NCBI GenBank assembly: GCA_021613375.1
Contig: CM038711.1
Location: 18,973,194 to 19,037,193 of the forward strand
Direction of reading: 5' to 3'
DNA from: Megaleporinus macrocephalus
Lineage: Eukaryota; Chordata; Actinopteri; Characiformes; Anostomidae
DNA length: 64,000 nt
Under the pieces are notes generated by a model. That model ran no database searches. It worked only from the letters and a program-made list of their open reading frames with translations, and had not been told where the DNA came from. The position numbers and the translations under genes were made by a program. This document shows positions 46,660 through 58,860 of the stretch, piece after piece; positions within the stretch are counted from its first letter, which is position 1; each line of letters begins with the position of its first letter.

Positions 46660-47400
46660 AGGTGGAGGACATCAAAGGCAGTTGGTGGCGAATTGAGTGT
46701 TGTTGGCGTGTGAACTGGGAATCGTGCACCGTGCACATCTCAGCATAATACATAGTGGCCTCCGAAGTGCCTCAGCCGATAGATATGGCAAGTCTAAATG
46801 TTGACACACATAATGCTGCCTTAATAATCAGATAATAAACATCTTTCTCATCAAGCCAAGCAAAACAAAATCATTAAGCCGGGGACTGCAATTTACTTTC
46901 CCTGACCTCGTATTGATTACGCAATGGCTGCTACACAAATATCAAAGTAAGTATTGATTGGCGAAAGGAGGGAAAAAATGCCCTCGCAGTTAGATCCATA
47001 ACAGCTGAGTGTTGGGAGAGAGAAACAAAGTGTTGAAAGAAGGACTAGGGGGAGGTGTGGGGTGAAATATGATGCCTATGTTGTGGTCAAGCCATCACAA
47101 TAGAAGTAGTGCAGGGATATGATTAGATGTATTAATTACCCGAGCCAGCCCTGAAGTGTGTTTGGAATGAACGCGGAGGCTCAGAGGAAAGAAAGCCAGG
47201 AGGAGGGTTAGTGGCAACAACAGCACACACCAGAGAGTATACAGAGTGTATCGGGGGAGTCAGACTTTTCCCTCATTCCTCCGGTTGTTTTCCCTCAGAC
47301 GCTCCACATGCTGCTAAAGCCTGGGGGTCTTTGTCTTTGTCTGGCTGATGGCAGAGATAAAACCCCACTTCTTCTTTTTCCTGCAGTAAATTCAGAAATA
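46660..47400. promoter_or_regulatory. Candidate enhancer block with a C/EBP-like site
   Basis: Repeat-free block. TTACGCAAT at 46917-46925 fits the C/EBP consensus TTRCGCAAY perfectly. It directly follows TATTGA, giving a TGATTACG homeodomain-like overlap. Other features are GATAATAAAC near 46832 and CATTAAG near 46872. No coding frame is convincing. Confidence 0.4.
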
Positions 47401-49039
47401 CACCTTAGTTTTGAGCTGTAGCGGGAAAAATAAAAAAAACAGAGTGTTCTGCCTTTTTCCTTATGAGTAGAAGTATTCTTAAAGGTACTCTCTAGTAAGT
47501 GTTTGTAGATGGCTCATGTCCTGGTATCACAGTTCTAGAACACCCAAATGAAATGCTAATTGATGTGAAACATCAACATTATGTCATATTTCTTCAAATC
47601 TTGAATGGGATTCTTCACACTATCATCTATAAAAAATAGTTCTTTAACTTTATGGAACCAAACGTCTCGCTGCCATTCCGTTCTGAGAATTGGCGATGAA
47701 CCGTTAAACTTGTTCAAATTAATCAGCAGGGCTTACAGTGTGTGCGTGTTAGCCACATAGGAAACATCAATGTGTACATTTGGCGTGTTCTGTGCATTAA
47801 TGTATTTTATTACTTTATAAAAATGTGATGTGCTTTGTTGGTAGATGCATTGTGCTCAGACCACAGTTAAGGTTGGCAAGCACTTGCTGTTCTTGTTCAG
47901 ATTACAAATTCCATATACGTACTAAATAAGCCTTTGTTAAATAAAGTTTTTGTTAAATGCTGATCTTTACGTATCAAATAAATTTGTGGAAAAGTGCAGA
48001 TAAAACAGCAGAAATTTGTGAATCTGCCTCAAAGGGTTAACAAACCATCCATTGAAATGTTCTTCAGGATCCAGACTTGTTTTTTTCTATATGGTATTGC
48101 TCCAAAGAATCTTTTATGACACTTCAGTTTTTAGCTGTCCTTACTACTGTTTACAAATCAAGATTGTGCTCAGTTAGGAACGGTGCTTTTCCCACAGTAA
48201 GAGGCATAACTGGCAACCTTCAAAATTCTCTTAAGTGATAGAGCTGTAAAGCATGAAAATCTGAAAGGATGGATATCAGGATGGGCAGTTCAGTCACATC
48301 TGATATACAAACAGCATTAAATAGAACAAGATTTTAAAAATACTTCCTCGTCCAAAAATAAAAAACAAAACATTACTTATACTGTTCACCTGGAGAGGCT
48401 AAAATCTAAAATCTTTAAGATAAACTGACAAAAGTTAAATTCAGCTTGCTGTTTCTAAGCTAAAAGGTGAAATGTGACAGGGCTAGTAAGTAAGGCAGTT
48501 AGTTATTTGATACAAGATGTAATAGGTTTAGAAAGTTTGTAAATAGATTAGAGTGGGGAAATCAGCCAGAGCTTGTTGTTTTTGTGCTTTTCTGTAAAGT
48601 TGCTGTATGTGCTTTGAACAGTGTGCTGTGTAACCCATCTCATCCTTTAGCCTTTAGCTCGCAGCAGAAGTCTTTCTATAACTCCTTCTTTGTAAAAAAC
48701 AGAGAAGAAACTTTGACTTGAAGACACATGCTCCTCTCTGCCATGTGATGGAGTGTAGACTTCAGGCATCTCATGTTCATAGCTTTATAGTTTGTACCAA
48801 AAATTGAAGAGAAGCTAAATTGCTTATTAAAACTTGTAGTTTGCTGTTTTTATTGTTTAAGTGGTAATAATTTAACATATCATTGCCAATCTAACAAAGT
48901 ATCCCCAAAATGATAACTTTACTGGAAGGAGGAGAATAAAAACTAAAAACAAAAAACAGCATTATAGATCCATTTATCCCAAAGCCATGTAAAGACCTGC
49001 TGCTGTAAATAACAGTAGGTAATGTAGGAAGTTCTTGAC
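47401..49039. other. AT-rich intergenic DNA with a possible repeat trace
   Basis: Between 47577 and 47665 the words GATTCTTCACAC, AAATAGTTCTTTAAC and ATGGAACCAAA recall, in reverse, the GAACC repeat at 51945. At 48027-48040 CCTCAAAGGGTTAA resembles the right terminus of the 44.8-kb MITE, but no left terminus is found. No gene is seen. Confidence 0.35.
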
Positions 49040-49205
49040 AGAAACAATATTCAGTTTCAATGTTGTGACAAAGCAGCTTTTCAAAACATAAATAAGAAAC
49101 ACTGAGGAGAGCCAGATCTCAGCAGAGGACCCCTTCCTTATCTGGGTGACAGGGAATAGTGGAATTATGACACTGTACAAGTTTACAAGTGAGATTAAAC
49201 AGTGG
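49040..49205 (+). mobile_element. Fragment of the teleost 'TTTATTTGTATAGC' repeat, 3' part
   Basis: TGTTGTGACAAAGCAGCTTT is followed by GAGGAGAGCCAGATCTCAG, then CCTTATCTGGGTGACAG. These correspond to the downstream landmarks of the same abundant fish repeat whose front part is at 14343 (AAGCAGCTTTACA ... GGAACCAGACTC ... CATTTGGGTGACA). It is diverged and on the plus strand. Confidence 0.6.
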
Positions 49206-51009
49206 CACATATGCTGACTCTCAGTCTGCTATGCGTCGTACAAAACGGCTATATTTCCATAGGGACCAGATGCCACTGAATAACATCAGCCATCTTGGAA
49301 AGAATCCCTTTATCAAAGGGAACAAAGGAAATGAGTAGTTGTTGTTTACTGACTGAACGAAGTTACAAGGGAGGGGAGAAGAAAGGGATATGCTAAGTAG
49401 GCTTTGGTCTTGTTTTTTTGCTGTACAGTAAAAATCCCCTTAAAGGACATCTGTATCTACCTGCTTAAATGTGCTGCACACAATGGAATGCTTACTTTGT
49501 GTTACTTCCTTTTTTCTTTTTATGATAGATGACTATAGAGTTGGGGGATTAGTAAACTAGAACATGTATAAACAGGCTGCAGGATGATGGTGCTGGCAGT
49601 GCAGTGTAGTGTTTTTTGCAGAATAAAATCAATAGGATGGCCAGTATTGTGACTAAAGATGGATATTTGTAATTAAGAACCACAGAGTGTGCAGTGAACT
49701 TTGTAATATCATACGCAAAAGGCTTTTCAGAATATTGTAGTCCATCAATAAGTAGTTAACTAAAACCAATAATTCAACAGTTTACCTGTCTCACAGTATA
49801 CTGAGTCCCTTACCTATTCATGCTAAGATGTCCTCAATTATTTCATTCTTATGACTGTTGTATTTACATAACAGTTCAACGGCAATTTGTACTCTGAACA
49901 CCTCTGCCTTTGGATTAAGCTCACTCAGTTCCTCGTAATTCATCTTTTATTAGTTATTTTTATTTACCATTCCACATTAGACCACAAAGTGGTGTTGTCA
50001 TTCTCTAGGTAGTAATATGCTAGAAAATCCAAATTTAAGCTAGATTTCTTTGGGACTACTATGATTGGGGTTTTAAAAAGTCACTGCTTTCTTGACTCAA
50101 GGTTCCACCTCGTAATGATTCTAAGCTCAATACTCAAGCTAGACCTCCCCAACCTCACCAAAATAGCCCAACACAGTCAAGCTTTTTAGAATGTGGTAGT
50201 TAACTCATTTTGCCGTATTAAAGTACATTAGAAGTAACTGTTATTATTAAATAAGAGAATAACTTTTATGTGAATTTTAAATACATTAATGCATTTAGCA
50301 TGGTACCGGAAATGTTCATATTGATTTCTTGACGCCCTTGTAAATTAGAGGATCTAGTGATGCAGAGAGGAAAATGTATGTAGGACAAAACACATTTGGT
50401 TTTAATGGGGCCTGATAGTGGTGTTTTTTAGAAATTCTATTCATTTTACTCGCATAGTTGCTAATATGGGCATGAGGCCGACCATAGAATGACACATGAT
50501 TTCAGAGTGACAGCAGGAATCCCATACAAATCTAATTCAAGGAGCTCGCTAGTGGAGTTTTACAATTTTTTGGATTGGCTGGTTGAATTGTAGCTGAATG
50601 TCCTCTAAAGCCAGTCAGACACTGACAATTTTAGAGAATCTGGTTCCTCGTGCCGTACGTTGGAATAGATCATTGTGGGTATAAGAGTCTACAGTTTATG
50701 TTTACACTGTGTACGAAAATCAACCTATTAACGTTTACATCTTGTGATTTAAGCAGAACAAAGATACATAAACTGACATTTGTATTGTGACAACCTTCTC
50801 ACCTCTGTTTGGTAGTTTACATTTCTGCATCCATGTCGGGGAAGTGACTGTGATTGTGTTTGTGTGTTTTTAAAAATGGTCCAAAATCATACAGTGAGTT
50901 CCTGGTGGGAATCTGGAGTGTTTAAAGTGACCAGAGACTTAGTGTTCAAATGCCCCAGGGTCAGAAACACTTGAGCCAACTTGAGTCTGATATTGGATGT
51001 TAGAAGTGG
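49206..51009. other. AT-rich intergenic DNA, no feature seen
   Basis: No gene, microsatellite or clear transposon terminus is visible. Confidence 0.55.
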
Positions 51010-51086
51010 TGCCTGTGCGAGTATGAGTGAATAAGCACTGTACTGGTCTGATACCTGATGCCAGTATTCGCATCAGTACATTCCTA
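51010..51086. mobile_element. Possible hAT-like terminal fragment
   Basis: The stretch ACTGGTCTGATACCTGATGC followed by CAGTATTCGCATCAGTACATTCCTA resembles the inner and terminal part of fish hAT elements whose termini read TAGGGATGTACTGATACC on the other strand. The second stretch given is split: CAGTATTCGCATC then AGTACATTCCTA. No opposite terminus is found. Confidence 0.35.
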
Positions 51087-51479
51087 GTCTTGACTACAAC
51101 ATTGCTGTCATGCTCTTCTTGGCAATGTACTGAAGCTAAAGCAGTTTGGAGAGACAGTGTAACATTAATACATACAAGCACATAAAAGCAACAGTTCTTT
51201 GAATTGTTCTTCTCAGAAAAAGTACCTGTATAATAATTTCAGTATTTGAATACTGGCCCTTGGAACCGAGTACTCTTGTACTTTTGTGCATATCTAGAAT
51301 TAAAGTGCAAGTATTTTATGTTAAGATCCCATAGTCGCTTTGTATAGTAGGCCTGGATAGACATGCCAATGAACTCTGTTTGAAAAATACTGTTGAGAAT
51401 AGTAGCTCACTGTAGTTTAAGTTGGAAAAGATTCCAGCATTGTCATTAGGAAAAGAACAACTATATAAAAAACGAAAGA
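51087..51479. other. Intergenic DNA, no gene seen
   Basis: GAGTACTCTTGTACTTTTGTG near 51269 may be more decayed repeat; nothing else stands out. Confidence 0.45.
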
Positions 51480-51930
51480 AAAAGATGGATTGAGGATCAG
51501 GAAAAAAAAGAGGCGAGACAAAGATTGAGCGAGAGCTCCTGTTTCGGGAGGAGTTTTTTTCCGGCGGCTTGATTCACACCTGCACGCTCTCTGTGGCAGT
51601 GCGTCAGGCTGGGGTCGTCTGTTGCGCGGCGGGAGGATTTGGGGATGATTAATTGCGCTGTCTGCTGAATGGAGCGCTCGAAACAGCGGGATCCTCTGCA
51701 TATGTAAATACAAGCAGCCTCCGCTCAGCACCAAGGAACAGGATTAACAAAACGACTCTGCTCCCAGATTCCGACCAATTCACCAATCTTTTCTATTAGC
51801 ATTGACAACCCGCGGGCGTGAGAGAAATTCCACAGCCCTTTCATCTTCCCAAATAAAAAATACATTAAAATAAAAGACGGCTCTCGTCGCGTACGGCCAC
51901 CAAACCTGAGAATTCTGTTCAGGATTACTT
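51480..51930. promoter_or_regulatory. CpG-containing GC-richer block, candidate enhancer
   Basis: GC-richer, with more CpG than most of the window. A POU-like TGCATATGTAAAT lies at about 51697-51709 and TTAATTGCG near 51649. Minus-strand frames of 105 and 90 codons cross it but carry no domain. It ends where a dispersed repeat begins. Confidence 0.4.
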
Positions 51931-51944
51931 AGGCTACAATGAGA

Positions 51945-52050
51945 TCTTAAAGGTGCCAGAAGGAGTTCTTTGGAGTGATGACATAGAAGAACCACTTTGC
52001 TAAAGAACCTTCCAGTGGAAAAATTGTGTATGAAGAACCTCTGTGGTCCC
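51945..52050 (+). repeat. Teleost 'GAACC' interspersed repeat fragment
   Basis: The words GAGTGATGACATAGAAGAAC, CTAAAGAACCTTCCAGTG and TGAAGAACCTC follow the pattern of a fish repeat built around GGTTCTT/AAGAACC words. A shorter trace, GAGTGATGCCGTAGAA, lies at 54278-54293. The class of the parent element is not known to me. Confidence 0.6.
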
Positions 52051-52929
52051 ACACAGTGTTATTTTATAACAATTGATGCTTTTTCCTTTTTCCATATATC
52101 CAAGCCATAAACCTTTAAGGAACAATTATGTTTTGAAGGATGTCATAGAAAACCTGTATTACTCGTTTTTCTTAAATAAGAGTTTAAAGTAATTTGTTAA
52201 CTTTGTTAAAGTTTCTGAAAGTACCGTTTACCCCCCAGTCCAAATGGCCGCATGTGGTAACTGGAAAACATCTTTCTGTGATAAACAGTTAATTTACCTG
52301 TATCTGTATTTGCAGCCTCCAGCAATTCAGGAGGACGACAATTTGAACGAGGCACAGTTTACATGTATCAGTAACAGCCTTTTTATTTGTAATTGATGAG
52401 GACAGGGTGGGGAATGAGTTGAGACTTTTGATACATACACCCGCACGAACATCAGAAGTGGATAATAAAGTACAAGACAGGTGGTGCTCATTAATACTCT
52501 GTGCGACAGTTCTAGACTTAAAGCAATAGAACTATTGGAAAACTTCTGTAAAACCTATTTTAATAGTAGCTGTAATATAAGTTATTGCAACAGGATTCTT
52601 TATAAGTAATTTCTGACCCCGTCTGCTGGTGTGCACAAATTGTAACTTGATACTGCAGGACACTGGAGTTAAACTATACAAAATTCATCAAAAATGGAAG
52701 CGCAGTGTTCTACGCTGTGCTATATTGATGATATGTCAGTTGTTAAACGTTTTTTTTTGCAAAATGCAGCACTGTAAGTATATAATATAGTATAAGTAGT
52801 CTAAAAGTACTGTATAAGTACTATCAGTAGCTTAAAAGTACGGTATGCACTGCAGTCATCTGTTTTCATTCTTTTTAATCTTTCTGATACTAAAAACAGA
52901 ACAAGTCAAACTGACACATCCTGTGCTAT
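52051..52929. other. AT-rich intergenic DNA, no feature seen
   Basis: Repeated AGTAC words near 52780-52850 give a weak internal pattern; no gene. Confidence 0.5.
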
Positions 52930-53960
52930 AAATGTAGCCGGAGTTGCTCTGGGTAGTTCTTGACCTAGTGCTCTGTAATAAAAATGTAATCCACTTTAGC
53001 ACAGGTAATACGCTCCAGGCACATATCAGAGAAGCTCTGGTGGGAGCTCGTATGCAAAAAAAATGAGAGAAAAATGTGACGTTAGGTCAAACAGAATAGC
53101 AAACTCTTTACCTTGGAAGTCCCTCAAAGGCAAATTCCGACAAGTACGGCGTGGAGAGTCTGGAGATATAGGCCAGACAGATATCACTAAATGATCATCC
53201 ATGTTTTTAAATTGTCCTAAAATCTGCCCTCTGTCTCCGTCTATGCATAGAGCAGTGACAAATATCCGTCTATGGGAGGCAGATTTTTCTCTTCATAGGT
53301 TCAACCTAAGGCCCTCTGGGGACGCTTCTAATTGTTGTGCGTCCTAATTTAAATTCACGCTAACACTTTTGTGCTACGATGAAAAAATGGGCGAGAGAGT
53401 GAGGGATTATGGATTGCGTTCGCAACTCTAATGAGGGTTGTAAGTTATGAAGAGGGAACACGGCAGAGTTGCAGTCAATAAATTAATCCTAACTGCTTCT
53501 GGTCCCCTCTTAACCTGCACTTTGTGTACAGATCCACCTCTTCCTTAAGTAAGAATGAAGGGATTTCTTTGTTCCCTTAATAGCCCATTCATTTCTCCTG
53601 GATATGTCCCCAGAGCCCGTATCAGTCCGACAATTATTCATTTTGGCCAAATGTCACAAAAGTACAGTTAAGTGTGTGTATCACTGGAAGGCGCTTCATC
53701 TTCAGGACCCACTTGAGATACAGAAGAAGAAAGACTTCTTCAGCCGCCGGTGTGCTTTTTACCTTTTATGGTATTGATTGTACACGAAACGGATAATTTA
53801 GACCTGTGGCTTTTTTTTTCAGTCTCTGGAAGCCAAGGATGTTAAAAAATTCTGTAACACTTTCATCAGAGGAATATACTTCTCCCTCTCTCAGTGACCT
53901 TTAGAAATCCCTCTGAAAAGCGAGTCGCCCCCAGAAGTAAGAGATATCATATTATCACTT
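52930..53960. promoter_or_regulatory. Long repeat-free block, candidate enhancer cluster
   Basis: About 1 kb without simple repeats and without any open frame of note. It is rich in homeodomain words such as GGATTATGG (about 53404), TAATTT, AATTATT and ATGCAT. The absence of open frames despite balanced composition argues against exons. Texture suggests conserved non-coding DNA. Confidence 0.4.
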
Positions 53961-54879
53961 TTCCTGTTTTTATTCTTTCCTCTTTTCCTTTCTTACTGGA
54001 ATCTATACTTCTTCATGGCATTTGGAAAGGTCAGACATGTGTTGAACATCCTAGCTGCTAATGTCTGTAAAACTTCACTCTTTGTTGACAGAAGGAAATG
54101 CGGCTGGGTGGGTTCTCTCTACACAGATGATCAGGTTGGTAGGAGCCAGGAGAAATACGCAGGGCTTCAGATATAGTGTCCCTGTGCGTTTCTGAGATTG
54201 CTAGAGTAACAGACTGGGCTAATTACTCACTTGTACAGTCTTAAGAATGAACAAAAGTTCTAGAAAGGGTCACTTTTGAGTGATGCCGTAGAAATCACTA
54301 ACTAAGATTTGTTTTCTTACACCAGCTTTAATCATCTTCATAATTTTGTACGTGCTTCATTGTTTCAATGTTTCCTCATGCTGTACATCTGTAGACCACC
54401 CCACACCCTGAATGGTCAGCTTACAAGATGATGTCAACGAACATGCTAAAGGAAAGGATACCATAGGCCGCAATCTTATGTCAGAAAGATCATGTAGGAC
54501 AGCTGCTTACTGTCAGCACTGCTGTGAACTGATGTTTCTAAATTGTAGAATTTCAAATCAAACCAATTTGAATGGCTTTGTTGACATCTTAACAATGTAT
54601 TTATTCCTATTTAAATGTATTTACTAGAAGCATTCATCCAAGCCTTTATGTTTAGGAGTGTATGCTATTAAGTAATGCTACACATTAAATGCTCATATAG
54701 ACATTAGCTTTTGAACTGTTTCAGTTTTGCACAGTGTACTTACTTATGTCTACATACTTTAATCATTTGAAAAAGTGCAATAATGTAAATATTATACTCT
54801 TACAAGACAATTTACTTACAATTACTTGTGAGTTTAACTATGAATAGCCGGCTTAGAGTGCACACCCAAATGAGAATTC
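53961..54879. other. Intergenic DNA with repeat traces
   Basis: A trace of the GAACC repeat lies at about 54250-54300 and a TGTACATCTGTA word at 54382. No gene is seen. Confidence 0.45.
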
Positions 54880-55130
54880 TCCAGCTTAGGTCGTATGTTA
54901 ATGCTGGGGCAATTTTCAATGTGGTAGACGTTTGCCCTTGAACCGGGCTTATTGGAGGCTCGTTCCTCCCTCTGGCAGGCCCGTTCTGGTGACTCCCAGA
55001 TGATCTTCCAGTGTGAGACCTCCAACTTGCTGCTGCTTGCTGTGGGAGGGCCATGAATTACACTACGGATGAATTTCATTTTCTTTATGGTAACAATGAA
55101 CCCCAAGCTCACCCCTCTCCCTCAAGGTCA
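54880..55130. promoter_or_regulatory. GC-richer block, candidate conserved non-coding element
   Basis: A 250-bp balanced-composition island in AT-rich DNA. Overlapping minus-strand frames of 80 and 92 codons are in different phases and show no domain. Confidence 0.3.
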
Positions 55131-55839
55131 TTAACCTATACATGCAGCCTTTGTTCTAGCCCCACTTGACCCATCCTTTGCCTCAAAGAAATGTGCTTCA
55201 GTGTTGTTCTTAATGATGTTAAACTTTGTTTCATGAAAATCTGAATTAGAAATTCCTGAAGATTGTGGATGAGGCGTAGGATGCATGTATACTGTTATAA
55301 ATTCATACCTGTCACTATATGTGACGTGCTTTCATGAATATAAAATACACGTTAGTATTGAATATTCCACATGTACTGATAAAAGTAAACAATGTTTTTA
55401 TTAACCCAACTGCAAATAGTCACTCTAACCTAAGCGCAGATGAGTCTGTACTTCTTTTTATTATGAAAATGTACTTGTTTTGGTATTCGGTGTAAGTAAA
55501 ACTCATTAATATAGCTAAATATATGTAAACAGCCTACTGCGTCTGCTGCCGTTTTTTTCAGGTTTAACCTTATTTCTGTAGTCAGTTAAAGTACAAGACG
55601 TCAACACGGATGGTTTTTTTATACACTGTAGTGTCTCAACTCTTTTTTTTAAACCCTTTTTTAAACACTAAAAAAGCAATGTCTTTAATATTCGACTTAA
55701 AAGACACTAAAATTACACGGACAGCAGCGGGAACACTGGGATCTTAATTAGTTTATTTTGGTACTACACCGTTTTTTGGATATACTTAAACACAATATAT
55801 GCACACACACCGACACACACACACAACCTTTCAGGGCTG
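55131..55839. other. AT-rich intergenic DNA, small CA tract
   Basis: An imperfect CA repeat at about 55802-55826 is the only structure. Confidence 0.55.
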
Positions 55840-56178
55840 CTAAATCACCACTTCTCCCTAATTTGACAATTTAGTATTAATTAGCGATACACCCCATATA
55901 GTTTAACACACTATTATTGATTACCAACCTCACTTAACTCGCCCTGCCTTCGCAAATCCCAGTTAGTTAGAGGCTCTCTGGAGTATCCCCCACTTTAGCA
56001 TTGTGCCACTAAATGCATTATATCCTCACAGCTCCATCTCTCATACACCCGCTCTCACCCTGGGAGCCTGAACCAAATGCATAATTTAAAAAGTCCTTAA
56101 TCTGCGATGGCATTCCCATTTGGTAGCCAGCAGACTGCACTTTATGATGTCAGCTTTCTTCCACAAAGGTCAATAGCA
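55840..56178. promoter_or_regulatory. Candidate conserved non-coding block with homeodomain cores
   Basis: TTAGTATTAATTAGCG at about 55871-55886, ATTATTGATTACC near 55912 and AATGCATAATTT near 56077 give a dense series of homeodomain/POU-like words in repeat-free DNA. It is bounded on the right by a CT repeat. Confidence 0.35.
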
Positions 56179-56179
56179 G

Positions 56180-56214
<35 letters not shown>

Positions 56215-56357
56215 GTCTCTCTCTCTCTCCTTCGCTCTCTTTCTTTCTCTCTCTCTCTCTTTCTGTCTCTCTTTCTCTGTATCTCTCCCTCTCTGAATCT
56301 CTCGTTCTCTGTCTCTCTCCCTTTCTCTCCCCCTCTCCATTTCCCTCTCTCTCTCTG
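56180..56357. repeat. CT-rich polypyrimidine tract
   Basis: About 180 bp of imperfect CT repeats. The Ser-Leu-rich plus frame and the Arg-Glu-rich minus frame are its translations. Confidence 0.95.
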
Positions 56358-56674
56358 GCTCGCTCACACTGTGAGGTCCAATGTAATGCGCTTCATGGAC
56401 TGGAGTCCTGACACCTAGTGACATCATAACCTTCACGTTTCTCCTCCTGGGTCTTTTCCTTTCTCTCTCGTTTCAGCTGTTTTTGCTGTTGTAAATGCTG
56501 GCCCATATCATATCAAGCTTGTTTAACACACCATTGTTATCATATGAAAACTCCCAAACCTCAATTATTTTATTTTTCTTTATACTAGCTGAATGTTGCC
56601 TGGCTTTTACATTGTATGAAAATCTCAAAATAGAAATAAAAGTAAGAAATCAATGTAATAAAATAAACCAAACT
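56358..56674. other. Intergenic DNA, no feature seen
   Basis: Mixed sequence, no gene or element. Confidence 0.5.
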
Positions 56675-56870
56675 GGGGGCTGGAGCCAATCCCAGTGTCA
56701 TTGGGCGATGGCGCGGTACACTATGGACAGTTCTCCAGACCATCGCTTAGCCAACATTCACTCACACACCTACGGGCAGTGTAGAGTGACCGATCAACCT
56801 AACAGGAATGTCTTTGGACTGTGGGAGGAAACCAGAATACCCAGAAGAAATCCACTCAAGCACGTCTTAT
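56675..56870 (+). mobile_element. Teleost interspersed repeat, 3' part (GTGGGAGGAAACC family)
   Basis: The landmarks GGGGGCTGGAGCCAATCCCA, CATTGGGCGATGG, GACCATCGC, ATTCACTCACACACCTACGG and TTTGGACTGTGGGAGGAAAC are followed by CAGAATACCCAGAAGAAATC. They match in order an interspersed repeat I recall from many fish genomes. The front part of the family occurs at 14780. The 127-codon frame over this site is not a host gene. Confidence 0.8.
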
Positions 56871-57119
56871 TTTGTTAATTTATTGATCTATTTAAATATT
56901 TATTCTTTTTGAAAATAAAAATAAGGTGACATCAATGTATTTGTTCTTTTTTTTTTTTTTTGTTAATTCTTGACAGACGTTGGTAATTGCATTTAAACTT
57001 GTCCACTCCCCAAATATTCCCTGAAGAAGACAAATGTCTAAAAATGTAAATACTTTATATAAATACCAGTGACAGCTATGGATAACACTTGAAATGAAAG
57101 CGCTCATGTATGTAGAATC
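56871..57119. other. AT-rich spacer with a T homopolymer
   Basis: A run of about 14 T lies at 56947-56961. Confidence 0.6.
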
Positions 57120-57860
57120 AGTCTTTTGAATCTGTAGAAGATCCTATCCGGTGGAGAAACCTGTTCTTTATTCGGGTGCCAGTGCCGGGAATGTCACCTC
57201 ACGCCCCTCAGACGTGTCCCGTTGGCTCCAGACAAGCTGAAGGCAGCATCCCTTCCAAACCCACCAGTGTACTGGGCCATAAATCTAGAGAAGATGCTCA
57301 GGGCCCAATGGGAGTGCCCCACCAGGCTCCACTGAAAGGACATCAGATGACACCCAAACTCCATCACCGAGAGAATAAAAAAGACATCACCTCGCAACAA
57401 GCCGGTGATGAAGGGTTCCTGAGCATGGGCCGAAATTAAGACTCTGTAACAAGGTCTCGAGCTTTGAGGCCTGACAACCATTTTCTTCTGTATTTATCAT
57501 CCCTCTGTGCCATTGGCTATTACGGGTGAACTTGCTGTCCCGCCGCAGGCCCGGAATTTATAGGCCCTCCATTATTAGAGGATTGCAGGGAGAGGAATGG
57601 TGGGGAGAAAAGAAAGGCGAAGCGCTATGGTTTTCTGAGGATGTTACAATTGCCTCCTAGATTATGCCACTTGACAGGTTTGTCATCCCTGCGCACTGAC
57701 ATGCTCCGCAGAGTGCTCTGATATCATTAGCTTCATTGCTTCTAATGTGTGTGCTCTCCTCCGCAGCCAGACAGGTCATATATTGTGCAAATAGGTGGAC
57801 GGGAGCTGAGTGCCAGGGATTACTGGAGGAAAAAAACGACTGGTTGGTTTATTTTTGCGC
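57120..57860. promoter_or_regulatory. Strong GC-richer block, candidate enhancer, splice-acceptor-like site
   Basis: About 740 bp, GC-richer and repeat-free. TGACAG (57672-57677) with TGTCA (57681-57685) makes an inverted TALE pair. Frames of 87 codons (plus) and 95 codons (minus) occupy the same bases at 57176-57481, which argues for chance openness. At 57747-57767 a pyrimidine-rich CTCTCCTCCGCAG resembles a 3' splice site and is followed by about 38 open codons to a stop, but there is no convincing downstream donor. I favour regulatory DNA over an exon. Confidence 0.4.
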
Positions 57861-58559
57861 GCGTTTGTTGAGCGATAGCTGAAACTGTTCTGACTCTTGC
57901 AGTAAATGGGTGCCAGTTCAGTTTAGTTTCTTCTGCCTAGCAGCTTTACTGTTATCATACATTTACAGCTCGGCATTAAAAAAAATGTTGTTCCACCTCT
58001 CACATTGGTTGCCTACTTATGGCTGCATGAAGTCACGCAAATGGTGACTGTATTAAGACAAATTTGGATAATTAACAAAGGAAATATTTAACAATGTAGA
58101 GTGTTTACATCAGACAAGTGGATTGATTGAATAGTACTGCGTCTGTCTAGAACTCAACAGCAAGACTTTTAACATTTATGGCTCTTTTCGCTGCCCACTG
58201 GAACGTCGCTGCTGACCGTGGTTGAATGTCCATTTTGCCATTGTCCATCTAATTCCAACAATATTAACTATTTCCAGCTCAAAGTTCACTGAAATGAAAC
58301 ACTGTTGCTGATTCTGAGCTTTCAGTCAATACTGCATTTGTGTTTATATGAAAAATATGAAATTTGAATTTGAAGATGAGTGAATTTTACCTAGTATTTT
58401 AGATTTTAGCCCTGTTTTTTATTGCGTGTCAAAAAAAGTTTAGAGTGTGAACTCTAAGCTCTTGATAAAGAATGCAAATTGAAATATAAGGCTTAAACAA
58501 AATGTTAATACTATTTGAGCTGTGCAATTTTTTGGGGGGGCAGAAAGTAAGTTAACAGC
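57861..58559. other. AT-rich intergenic DNA, no feature seen
   Basis: No gene or element recognised; a G-run (GGGGGGG) lies near 58534. Confidence 0.55.
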
Positions 58560-58860
58560 CTTGACATTTTGCCACTTAGCTGCCAGTGGTTAGAGGGCTG
58601 TCAGAGTGAGCTCTTGTCAAAAACAAGTCTGTGACCTTCCACTACTTCATATTTTCACATTAGCATCAGCCTGCGTTTCCGGCACTGGTCCCGCCGCTGC
58701 GCTAAGAGCTAATGGCATATTGCACAGCCTGTGCCAACACATATTGGCCCCCTTTGACAGTCAGGCAGAACGAGGCAAAATAACAGTTAGACACAGGACT
58801 AGAGGCCGTGCCACTGCTAACCATTCAGTTGTGGAAGAATAATTAAAAATAATTCTGATT
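58560..58860. promoter_or_regulatory. GC-richer block, candidate conserved non-coding element
   Basis: A 300-bp balanced island with TTGACAG at about 58755-58761, CATATTGCACAG near 58716 and TAATTAAAAATAATT at its right edge. The 78-codon frame has no domain. Confidence 0.3.

Noticed and set aside
48027..48040. Second copy of the piggyBac-type MITE
   Set aside because: Only a right-terminus-like CCTCAAAGGGTTAA is present; no left terminus or internal similarity found.
56107..56436. Ser-Leu-rich plus frame and Arg-Glu-rich minus frame
   Set aside because: Opposite readings of one CT repeat.
56495..56878. 127-codon plus-strand frame
   Set aside because: Its second half lies in the GTGGGAGGAAACC-type interspersed repeat; not a host gene.
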